Below, in pieces: positions 8,382-14,694 of a stretch of 33,765 nucleotides of DNA. How positions within the stretch are numbered: the stretch's first letter is position 1; every line of letters begins with the position of its first letter. The position numbers and the translations under genes are program-made. Origin of the DNA: a virus; IMG/VR virus record IMGVR_UViG_3300043449_000761, positions 1 to 33,765 of that record. One strand, 5' to 3'. Under the pieces are notes generated by a model. It had not been told where the DNA came from, ran no database searches, and was given only the letters and a program-made list of their open reading frames with translations.

Positions 8382-8536
8382 TACTTCTTCCTCGCTGCTC
8401 GCATATTATCGACGAGATTCGGGTAAGGACGCCCTGCCTTCTTGGCCGCTGCCTTGGCCGCGGACTTCTTGGCTGAACTCAGCTTCTTAGGCTTTCCTAG
8501 ACTTTTCGGTCTTTCCTTTTCCCAGACTTCTTTCAT
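8381..8536 (-). CDS. Small Lys/Ala-rich protein, 51 aa
   Basis: A complete 51-residue frame starting MKEVWEKERPKSLGKPKKL and ending VDNMRAARKK. The centre is Lys/Ala-rich (KKSAAKAAAKKAGRP), which looks like the tails of histone H1-type proteins. The start overlaps the upstream stop by four bases (ATGA) and the stop overlaps the next start by one base, which strongly supports a real coupled gene. It may condense or bind DNA; that is inference from composition. Confidence 0.7.
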   Translation of the reverse strand: MKEVWEKERPKSLGKPKKLSSAKKSAAKAAAKKAGRPYPNLVDNMRAARKK

Positions 8537-8985
8537 CGCTGCTGCGGCCTCTGTACGACTTGAGATGTAGGATTGCCCTCAATCTGGAGACCTTGCGGCT
8601 GCTGAAACTGGGCCATGCCTAACGGTTTATTGCCCTGTGCCTGCGGCAGTCCTGAAGTCATTCCAGAAGGCGGGGAACCCAATGGAGTCATCATAGGGGC
8701 AGGTTGACCACCCACACCACCATCGCTTCCACTACCGTCGAACCCCATGTTAGCTGGAGCATAGTCTGCGCCAGCATCGGGGCCGCCGTTATACTGCGTT
8801 TGAGCAAGTTGCTGCTGCGGTTGATTCGGTTGCCCCTGACCTTGATAGGACATGAAGCCTTGGTTAGGGGAGGCAAAGTTGTTATACGCGGATTGCGTAT
8901 TCATCGTCCCCGTAGGATTCTGCTGTTGAAGCAGTTGTCCTAGGTTTTGCCCTGCTTGCGCAGCGCCTTGTCCTCCCCCAGCCAT
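8533..8985 (-). CDS. Gln/Gly/Pro-rich protein
   Basis: 150 residues of low complexity: runs of Gln, Gly, Pro, Asn and Met (AAQAGQNLGQLLQQQNPTG, SYQGQGQPNQPQQQLAQTQ). There is no obvious folded domain or membrane segment, and it is likely to be disordered. The ATG at 8985 overlaps the stop of the GIY-YIG endonuclease gene by one base. Its place among small structural genes suggests a virion role, but no function can be assigned. Confidence 0.6.
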   Translation of the reverse strand: MAGGGQGAAQAGQNLGQLLQQQNPTGTMNTQSAYNNFASPNQGFMSYQGQGQPNQPQQQLAQTQYNGGPDAGADYAPANMGFDGSGSDGGVGGQPAPMMTPLGSPPSGMTSGLPQAQGNKPLGMAQFQQPQGLQIEGNPTSQVVQRPQQR

Positions 8986-9647
8986 TATTTGCTTACCTCA
9001 TACATAAACGTCCACCCTTTGTGCTTATGACCTAGTTTAATAGAACGGCACACTTTTGTATTGTGTCCGCCAATGTGTTTCGCTGCTTCCGTAAGTGTGT
9101 TAAACCTACGCACCCCATACTCTGGGTGTGAACCTATTACGGCTCGCGCCCTTCCATTAGCCGCTCCGCAGCGTTTTCCTAACTGTGCCTTAAATGCTTC
9201 CGAAAGTGGGCGTTCTTTGAATATCCTGCTCAATTTGGTTTTGGTGCCTTCGTTGACAACTCTGTTTGTCATACGTGTCGCTTGAGCTTTTTTAAACTCT
9301 TCCGATCTCTTCTGCCCTCTGTTCTTAGCCGCTGTACGCGCATAGGCTTCAGGAGAGTTGGGACAACCCGCCTTACCTTCTCCCCCGTCAGTCATATTGA
9401 CTAACTTTGCGTTCATAGCTCTAAAGCATTTGATTAAGCCTTTTTCAAGCTCAAACGCTACGTCTTCAGAAGAACACGGTAGGATTCCAACGCCGATGTT
9501 TTCGACTCCGTATTTTTCTACCGTGCGTTGGTGCGCGATGTTTCGTCGCCCTTTCCTGAGTTTTGTAGCCCGATCAAGAGTGCCTTTCCCAACGTAAAAT
9601 ACGCTCAGATCAGGCTTAACATGAACATACGCGCACTGCTCAATCAC
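8985..9647 (-). CDS. GIY-YIG homing endonuclease with NUMOD-type DNA-binding repeats
   Basis: 220 residues. The GIY-YIG domain is in residues 1-90: AYVHV stands for GIY, FYVGKG (17-22) for YIG, Arg26 is the probable catalytic Arg, the likely metal-binding Glu is in FELEKGLIKCF (66-75), and the domain ends with NMTDGGEG. NUMOD3-like repeats follow (RSEEFKKAQATRM, LSEAFKAQLGKRCGAANGRA), then a NUMOD1-like helix (FNTLTEAAKHIGG). The start is GTG, overlapping the upstream stop as GTGA. The stop overlaps the next start as TAATG. Such enzymes cut intron-less alleles and spread by repair; this copy is free-standing inside the late operon. The family call is firm; activity is untested. Confidence 0.85.
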   Translation of the reverse strand: MIEQCAYVHVKPDLSVFYVGKGTLDRATKLRKGRRNIAHQRTVEKYGVENIGVGILPCSSEDVAFELEKGLIKCFRAMNAKLVNMTDGGEGKAGCPNSPEAYARTAAKNRGQKRSEEFKKAQATRMTNRVVNEGTKTKLSRIFKERPLSEAFKAQLGKRCGAANGRARAVIGSHPEYGVRRFNTLTEAAKHIGGHNTKVCRSIKLGHKHKGWTFMYEVSK

Positions 9648-9967
9648 ACCAGCTTCCCTTTGGTGCGACCCTTAGAGACGCAGCCATCGACAGAACCGCC
9701 CTTGTAGTAGCCCTTCATGGCGCCACAAGAACCGCCCTTCTTCATACCCGGGCCCGCCTTACGAAGGCCAGCTGCGGGGTCCATCGGAGCGTTAGCAGCG
9801 CCAACAGACATAGCGTTGAGCGGAGATGCTTTCTTCTTGGTGATTTTCATAGAAGTCTTCTCAGTGTTGGCCGGTGCGCGAACACCAGCAGAACCAATCT
9901 TTGCTTTCATTTTGTTACCTCTAGCCTTTTTCTGAATGTCAGAAATACCACGCGATGGTCTGGTCAT
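9644..9967 (-). CDS. Small basic Gly/Lys-rich protein
   Basis: 107 residues if it starts at 9967, where ATGA overlaps the upstream stop and AGAAGG stands seven bases upstream. An alternative start at 9910 (88 residues, MKAKIGSAGVRAPANTEKTS) also has a good GAGGT site. The C-terminus is Gly/Lys-rich with Cys (MKKGGSCGAMKGYYKGGSV, then DGCVSKGRTKGKLV). No known domain. It resembles small late proteins found next to capsid genes in environmental phages. Function unknown. Confidence 0.6.
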   Translation of the reverse strand: MTRPSRGISDIQKKARGNKMKAKIGSAGVRAPANTEKTSMKITKKKASPLNAMSVGAANAPMDPAAGLRKAGPGMKKGGSCGAMKGYYKGGSVDGCVSKGRTKGKLV

Positions 9968-10239
9968 TTGTCGACCTTCTGTTCCAGCTTGTCCATGATC
10001 CGATTGAACATGCCTTTAATCTCAGCCATGTCGATACGGTAATCATCCTTTCGTACATAGTTTTCGTGGATCATTCGGTTGGTTTCCTTCATGTCCTCTT
10101 TGAGCTCGCGAATTGCGTCCCAGACAATCTTGAAAAGCCAACCGAATAGCGCTCCTACGAGAGCTATGACGCCGTCAACAATGTACTGCACATCCATTGC
10201 TCTACTTGGATCAAGCAGAAGCTGGAGCTGAAGCGCCAT
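9964..10239 (-). CDS. Single-TM protein with C-terminal helix (holin- or spanin-like candidate)
   Basis: 91 residues if translation starts at 10239, where AGAAGG lies six bases upstream; a later ATG at 10197 (77 residues, MDVQYIVDGV) avoids overlap with the upstream gene but lacks a clear ribosome-binding site. A hydrophobic segment (DGVIALVGALFGWLFKIVW) is followed by a long charged helix (AIRELKEDMKETNRMIHENY, later MFNRIMDKLEQKVDK). One membrane span followed by a coiled-coil-like tail is seen in holins, spanins and small phage membrane proteins. No endolysin gene is near, so a lysis role is only a guess. Confidence 0.6.
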   Translation of the reverse strand: MALQLQLLLDPSRAMDVQYIVDGVIALVGALFGWLFKIVWDAIRELKEDMKETNRMIHENYVRKDDYRIDMAEIKGMFNRIMDKLEQKVDK

Positions 10240-10672
10240 TTGATGCCTTCTGTACGTAAACAACCGTTACAGTCGCTGCGCCAGTCACTGCGGACCCAGA
10301 GGTCGTTGCGGTGACCAGAACATCAGAAGCACCAATGTTGTTGATCTCGGTGTTAACCAAGTTACCGCCTGCGGTAGAGATAAGCCCTGCGCTGGTGATC
10401 GTGGTAGAGGTCAGATACTTGTTTGCCGTTGTTCCGTCCCCAATCGTCAGCGTAGTAGCTGAGTTGAAAAGGGTCGTGGTGTTGACGTAGATGTTGATAA
10501 TCTGTGAGCCAGCCGGAAGAACCGCTACAACCGTAGCACCTGCTGCTGCAGGAAGATCCGCTGCCTGAGAAAGAGTCATGAGGCCCATGTTTGCCACGGT
10601 GCCCGGAGTGGTTCCAGTGGTGTCCTTAACGGTTCCGGTGCGCCATACACCGAGATGAGATGCGAAGCCCAT
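10211..10672 (-). CDS. Beta-rich virion protein (decoration-like)
   Basis: 153 residues of Thr, Ala, Ser and Gly with short strand-like blocks. It starts MGFASHLGVWRTGTVKDTTG and contains VVAVLPAGSQIINIYVNT, TLTIGDGTTANKYL and TVTVVYVQKASNGA. It resembles capsid decoration or minor head proteins that follow the capsid gene in other phages. AAGG lies upstream of the ATG. Its start is ~100 bases downstream of the holin-like gene, with no clear promoter seen in the gap. Moderate confidence for a structural role. Confidence 0.65.
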   Translation of the reverse strand: MGFASHLGVWRTGTVKDTTGTTPGTVANMGLMTLSQAADLPAAAGATVVAVLPAGSQIINIYVNTTTLFNSATTLTIGDGTTANKYLTSTTITSAGLISTAGGNLVNTEINNIGASDVLVTATTSGSAVTGAATVTVVYVQKASNGASAPASA

Positions 10673-10773
10673 AATTGTTACCTTGCACTTGCGCCTGTCG
10701 TCGTGTGCGAGTCTGCTAGGGCAGTCGAGCAGGCAATTAAGAAATCCCTAGGTTTAAGTTCCTTATAGGCTAC

Positions 10774-10986
10774 TTACTTTGCTGTGTCAACGCCTTCATT
10801 TTTGAGGCGGATTCCGCCCCCAATGGCTGTGAGAATGGCTGCAACTCCGGCTCCGACTTCAAAGGGAGCAGCGCCCACCACAATAGCTGCGCCAACAAGA
10901 GCCACACCAGCAAACCCAATAATCCGAATAGCGCAGTAAGTTTCATTGTCGCGTTCCGTAAGGGCATTTTTGAGCATTCTGTTCAT
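10774..10986 (-). CDS. Small membrane protein, holin-like
   Basis: 70 residues starting MNRMLKNALTERDNETYCA at the ATG at 10986, chosen because GGAGAAAAT lies directly upstream; a longer frame would run back into the capsid gene. Residues ~21-40 (IRIIGFAGVALVGAAIVVGA) and ~42-61 (FEVGAGVAAILTAIGGGIRL) are two hydrophobic segments, typical of small class II-like holins, followed by a short charged tail. It lies just after the capsid terminator, so part of its translation signal overlaps that element. A holin function is possible but unproven. Confidence 0.6.
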   Translation of the reverse strand: MNRMLKNALTERDNETYCAIRIIGFAGVALVGAAIVVGAAPFEVGAGVAAILTAIGGGIRLKNEGVDTAK

Positions 10987-10993
10987 ATTTTCT

Positions 10994-11021
10994 CCAAAAG
11001 AAAAGGGGCCCGAAGGCCCCT
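10994..11021 (-). terminator. Intrinsic terminator after the capsid gene
   Basis: On the minus strand, AGGGGCC, a TTCG tetraloop and GGCCCCT form a seven-pair GC stem, followed at once by a T-rich stretch (TTTCTTTT). It sits 27 bases after the major capsid stop and just before the holin-like gene, so it probably separates a strongly expressed head segment from the genes after it. The downstream RBS (GGAG) begins inside the T-rich tail. Confidence 0.85.
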
Positions 11022-11047
11022 CGTCTCGGCTAGGAAACTCCCAACCC

Positions 11048-11959
11048 TTAGGTTCCCTGAGAACCGAAGATTCCCAGAGGATCGGACCAGCCGAAGCTGT
11101 AACGCTCACGAGCCTTGTAGCGAGCATTGCCGGTATCGAAGTCAGCGTCCATAGAGGTGCTGAGCGGGGTACGGACAAAGTGCTTGAGGCCATTCGGAAC
11201 GTCGGTGCTAAGGAACCAAGCGTTGGTATCGGTCAACCAGTGGTTGATCGTGTAGCCGCCGGGGATAGAACCGTTGTTCTTCAGAGCGTTGATGTCGTTG
11301 TCGGTCGTGCCAACACGCAGTTCAGTTTCGAGGATACGGGTAGCCACGAACTGGAGGGCCGGAGGAATGATGAGTTTCTTCGGCTTTGCCGCGATCAGAA
11401 GCCCACGTTCGTCAGTCCACAGAGAGATCTGAATAACCGCGTTTTCAAGCGAGGTTTCGTTCAGGTCCGCCGGGGTAGACGGTACATTGGAAATGGTTGA
11501 ACCATAAACCAACGGGTGAGCGCTGTTGCACAGAGACTTGCCGTCGCCACCAACGTAGTTGGTATTGAAAGCGTTGTTGAGGATGGCCGCACCTTTAACT
11601 TCCTTGGTGTAGGCCATAGCACGAGCCAGCGCTTTGGTGTAACGAGCAGACAGTGAGTCGTACAGGTTATCTTCGATAGCTTCTTCGGTCAGAGAGAAGC
11701 CCAGAGCGACGGTTTCGTGGGTGTATCGGGTAGACCATGCTTCCTGCGCATTGTCATAAGCAATGGCACTACCTTCGTTCTTGACAGGAGCTGCACCGAA
11801 ACCGGAGAGCTTCTGTTCTTCTTCAAAGGAACGCTCAGAGCTTTCGGTCTCGAAGAGCTCCTTGTATTCCTCACCATACCGCTCATATTCCAGACCGAAC
11901 AGAGCGTTCAGGCCGGGGAGCAGCTCCTTGAGTAATTGCGCGCGTGAAATAGCAGCCAT
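11048..11959 (-). CDS. Major capsid protein (Mu gpT-like)
   Basis: 303 residues. The N-terminus (MAAISRAQLLKELLPGLNAL) and the signature segments TVALGFSLTEEAIEDNLYD, GAAILNNAFNTNYVGGDGK and CNSAHPLVYGSTISNVPS match the Mu gpT-like major head subunit family. The C-terminal part has ETELRVGTTDNDINALKN and a conserved ending (RERYSFGWSDPLGIFGSQGT). AAGGAG precedes the ATG. It follows the scaffold, the 152-aa protein and the decoration-like gene, the normal order of a phage head module. It assembles the icosahedral shell around the scaffold. Confidence 0.9.
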   Translation of the reverse strand: MAAISRAQLLKELLPGLNALFGLEYERYGEEYKELFETESSERSFEEEQKLSGFGAAPVKNEGSAIAYDNAQEAWSTRYTHETVALGFSLTEEAIEDNLYDSLSARYTKALARAMAYTKEVKGAAILNNAFNTNYVGGDGKSLCNSAHPLVYGSTISNVPSTPADLNETSLENAVIQISLWTDERGLLIAAKPKKLIIPPALQFVATRILETELRVGTTDNDINALKNNGSIPGGYTINHWLTDTNAWFLSTDVPNGLKHFVRTPLSTSMDADFDTGNARYKARERYSFGWSDPLGIFGSQGT

Positions 11960-11972
11960 GTGTCTTTACTCC

Positions 11973-12683
11973 TTAAACACCAACAGGGTTACGGTAGGCG
12001 TGGCCACCAGTAACAGTTACAGCAGAGACGGTGTACGGAGAAGTCGTAGCCTGCGTTACAGCCATTGAAGGCGGAGTGTAAGCAACGATGATTTCTTGGA
12101 ACGTACCGTCAGACAGAGCGGTGTCTGGAATAACGTCGACAACGCGGAAGGGCAGGGTAGCCGTAGCCGCCTTGGAAGCGAGGTTAGCAGAGACAACACT
12201 GTCGCCAGTTGCGGTGTTGATCAGAGCGGTGCCACTGGTGCCACCAGCCTGATAGTAGCCAAGGTTAGCGCCAACATCAGCAGCCGTTGCACCAGAAGCG
12301 GTGTAAGCGGTACCAGCATTGGTAACCAGAACTTGGAACAGGACATTCGGGTCGTCAGCGATGACTGCGTACGCATTCGTCGCGGTGGTACCACCAGTCC
12401 AAGACTGTGACCACAGTGAGTACTTCAGGCCAGTGTCCTGAGAGTAGCTGCAACCGAGGAAAACACCGATAACCGGGGTAGCAAAGGCAGCCTTTGCGCC
12501 AGTTGAAGTGTCGAGACGAGCGATGGTGCCATCAGCCTGAAGGATCACGAGATCCCCGTAGCCGATGTTAGATGCGTAGCCAGATGCAATCGGAAGCTTC
12601 CGAGTAGCACCAGAGTACACACGACCACCCTCTAGGTTAATCGGCTTAAAGCCGTAGGGGCCGAGGCCAGCAGGATATGCCAT
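11973..12683 (-). CDS. Capsid decoration or stabilising protein
   Basis: 236 residues. It starts MAYPAGLGPYGFKPINLEGG and contains ATRKLPIASGYASNIGYGDL and VIGVFLGCSYSQDTGLKYS. The remaining sequence is strand-rich and Ala/Thr/Gly-heavy, ending GGHAYRNPVGV. It lies between the 152-aa protein and the major capsid gene, a common place for decoration proteins that coat the shell. AGGAG lies upstream. The structural role is likely; the exact fold is not resolved from sequence alone. Confidence 0.75.
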   Translation of the reverse strand: MAYPAGLGPYGFKPINLEGGRVYSGATRKLPIASGYASNIGYGDLVILQADGTIARLDTSTGAKAAFATPVIGVFLGCSYSQDTGLKYSLWSQSWTGGTTATNAYAVIADDPNVLFQVLVTNAGTAYTASGATAADVGANLGYYQAGGTSGTALINTATGDSVVSANLASKAATATLPFRVVDVIPDTALSDGTFQEIIVAYTPPSMAVTQATTSPYTVSAVTVTGGHAYRNPVGV

Positions 12684-12720
12684 ATAGAACTCCTAAAAGT
12701 TTACAACGGCCCCTGAATTA

Positions 12721-13179
12721 TCAGGAACCGCGACCAAAAGACACTTTGGATGCTTTCTCGGTGAAGAGAGGCATCCGAGGATCATTTTCGCGCAAGAAGT
12801 TGTTATCCACAGACTCCATAGACGCGCGTGACATGTTCTCGTAGTACTCGTCTCGTGCTGTCGCATTCTCAACGGTCGTCTTACAGAGAACCAAGCCACC
12901 GATTTCAACCAATCCTTCAGGTTTTAGTCCGAAAGATGCGAAATCAGCCATGAGTTCAGGATGTTCCTCTGCTTTGCAGGGGACCCATCCTTCGCGGCGG
13001 GCCTTAGCCATGTTCGCCGGGTCCGGGTTACCCATCATGGACACACGAATGTACCGAAATTTGTATCCGTCCTGAGGTTCAGGAGTCGGAAGATCATGCG
13101 CAGGCTTCCAAGAGACCTTGCGGGTTTCGGTATCACGAGTCTCCGTTGTGCGGAGAGTCCTATTCTGTATGTTAGCCAT
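12721..13179 (-). CDS. Unknown head-module protein, 152 aa
   Basis: 152 residues from MANIQNRTLRTTETRDTETR at 13179 (AGGAG about eleven bases upstream, overlapping the end of the scaffold gene by eight bases); a longer start at 13221 would overlap more. It has FRYIRVSMMGNPDPANMAKA, REGWVPCKAEEHPELMADF and the segment EIGGLVLCKTTVENATARD. There are no membrane spans. It sits between scaffold and decoration protein, so it may help head assembly. I do not recognise the family. Confidence 0.65.
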   Translation of the reverse strand: MANIQNRTLRTTETRDTETRKVSWKPAHDLPTPEPQDGYKFRYIRVSMMGNPDPANMAKARREGWVPCKAEEHPELMADFASFGLKPEGLVEIGGLVLCKTTVENATARDEYYENMSRASMESVDNNFLRENDPRMPLFTEKASKVSFGRGS

Positions 13180-14107
13180 TGATAGTAGCTCCTTTAGCTT
13201 TAGAACGCGCATATTGCTCAAGAGTTAACCCAAGCCGTTTTGCGATGTTAGCTTCCGATTTGTTCAGCTGCATGCTTTTAGGTGCGGTGGTTCTACCAAC
13301 CGGAGCTACAGGTGATGTCTTTTTCGGTCGCTCAAATTTTTCAGGAAACCGTCTGCGAATCTCGGCATCCATTTCCTGATAGTACTCATCAGAAGTTGGA
13401 TCGTACCCCAGATTAGTGACTAGGTCTTCATGCACGCCGTACGCATAAGAGGTCATCTTCGCGTCTTTGCCGAACCAAGAGTTGCGTGACGCCCAGTCTT
13501 CTGCCCGGTAATCACGAGGAGCGGCTTGCTCCGGCGTTGCATTTTGGTTGTTATATACAGGTTGTGTCGGGGTTTGTAAAGTATTCTGCGGTACTTCAGC
13601 AGGTGCAGAAACAGGCGGTGCGTAGTTCTCGTAGCGCGCCTTCTGATTGTTCAGGTCCATCAGCTCATTCTGAGCCTCGATAACCCCGTCAGTGTCCCCA
13701 GTTTCAAAGGCACGGCGGTACTTGTCCTGCGCAAGCTTCTGCGCATATTCAATACGCCCCATGGCCTCTTTCGACCATTCCTGATGGCCCCAGTTGAGGG
13801 TCTGCTCCAGCTCATCGACACGCGCCTTGAAGGTCTGCGCGATGCGAATAGCTTCAGCGTTCTCCCGGGCCAGACGCTCTTTCTCACGTCTCTCATCGTG
13901 ATACCGATGAGTCAGCTGGTTCATCCGTTTCTGGACACCTGCAGTGACGTTGTCGAGCTCTTGCTCCTGATCAGCATTCTCCTCTGTGGCCAGCGGCTTG
14001 CGACCGCGGTCTTCTTCGGGGGTGTCATCTACAACTTCAATCTCGATCTCGTTCTCCGAGCCATCGAGATTTACTTCAATCTTTTCGTCTTCAAATTCTT
14101 CGGCCAT
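13172..14107 (-). CDS. Scaffold-like protein
   Basis: 311 residues with a highly acidic N-terminus (EEFEDEKIEVNLDGSENEIE) and a coiled-coil-like centre rich in Glu, Arg and Lys (YHDERREKERLARENAEAIR, then VDELEQTLNWGHQEWSKE). The C-terminus has a positively charged end (SEANIAKRLGLTLEQYARSK). Acid, then coil, then basic tail is the usual shape of phage scaffolding proteins. It is four genes downstream of the large terminase and three upstream of the capsid gene. AAGGAGG lies before the ATG. It would direct shell assembly and then leave or be degraded. Confidence 0.75.
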   Translation of the reverse strand: MAEEFEDEKIEVNLDGSENEIEIEVVDDTPEEDRGRKPLATEENADQEQELDNVTAGVQKRMNQLTHRYHDERREKERLARENAEAIRIAQTFKARVDELEQTLNWGHQEWSKEAMGRIEYAQKLAQDKYRRAFETGDTDGVIEAQNELMDLNNQKARYENYAPPVSAPAEVPQNTLQTPTQPVYNNQNATPEQAAPRDYRAEDWASRNSWFGKDAKMTSYAYGVHEDLVTNLGYDPTSDEYYQEMDAEIRRRFPEKFERPKKTSPVAPVGRTTAPKSMQLNKSEANIAKRLGLTLEQYARSKAKGATING

Positions 14108-14116
14108 GGTGCCTCC

Positions 14117-14506
14117 TTAGTAAGCGCGGTTAATACCACGAGGATCAGCGACAACACCTTCGATCATGTCGTCGTTCACGATGATGAATTCCTTCCCATC
14201 GATCATAAAACGTGAGCCTGAATACGCCTTGAGGAGTACGAAATCGCCCTCCTTACACCACGGTCCGGTGGGGAACTTGACCTCATCCTTGTAGCACATG
14301 GGGCCCTGCTTCAGCACGAGGCCGACAACGGCGCCCTGTTCTTCCTTTCTACGAGTCTCATTGGCGTAGACGATCCCACCTTCAGACTTTTCCTCAATCT
14401 CCGGCTTGATCACCAGCATCTTGTACCCGGCAGGTTCCGGTACACGAGAAGCCAAGTTTTCAGCGGTTTCCTGAGTTTTATCTGCGTCGATAGCTGTACC
14501 AGCCAT
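14117..14506 (-). CDS. GroES-like co-chaperonin
   Basis: 129 residues. After a 28-residue leader, the fold core is clear: YKMLVIKPEIEEKSEGGIVY (the region of the GroES mobile loop, with EKSEGGIVYANETRRKEEQG), GAVVGLVLKQGP, then WCKEGDFVLLKAYSGSRFMI and DGKEFIIVNDDMIEGVV. This order matches bacterial Cpn10, where the usual sequence is GGIVLPD, VGDRVLF and EDDILAVV. No GroEL gene is in the window, so it would work with the host GroEL ring, as T4 gp31 does for its capsid protein. It sits between portal and scaffold, which suits help with capsid folding. The family is clear; the role is inferred. Confidence 0.85.
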   Translation of the reverse strand: MAGTAIDADKTQETAENLASRVPEPAGYKMLVIKPEIEEKSEGGIVYANETRRKEEQGAVVGLVLKQGPMCYKDEVKFPTGPWCKEGDFVLLKAYSGSRFMIDGKEFIIVNDDMIEGVVADPRGINRAY

Positions 14507-14691
14507 TACATTTCCTCTTCATATTTTTGCAGGTCTTTCAGTCGATCCAGAGCAGAGGTCAGACCCGTGATAACCCCTACCAGCTGCCGATAATCGGCAT
14601 AGTCGTTGACAGCCCCCAGAGTGAGGGCGTCCTTGCGGGACGCGATGGCCCCTTCTAAATCTTCGCGCAGTACATCAAGTACAGTTTTCAT
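14506..14691 (-). CDS. Small helical protein, 61 aa
   Basis: 61 residues: MKTVLDVLREDLEGAIASRK, then a helical stretch (DYRQLVGVITGLTSALDRLK) ending DLQKYEEEM. It overlaps the co-chaperonin start by one base and follows the portal by three bases, so it is tightly coupled with both. It is likely to be an all-helical dimerising protein. Function unknown; similar short helical genes occur after portal genes in other phages. Confidence 0.7.
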   Translation of the reverse strand: MKTVLDVLREDLEGAIASRKDALTLGAVNDYADYRQLVGVITGLTSALDRLKDLQKYEEEM

Positions 14692-14694
14692 CGT

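Noticed and set aside
10946-11500. Plus-strand frame of 184 codons opposite the capsid gene
   Set aside because: Antisense to a clearly real major capsid gene, with no domain and no start signal.
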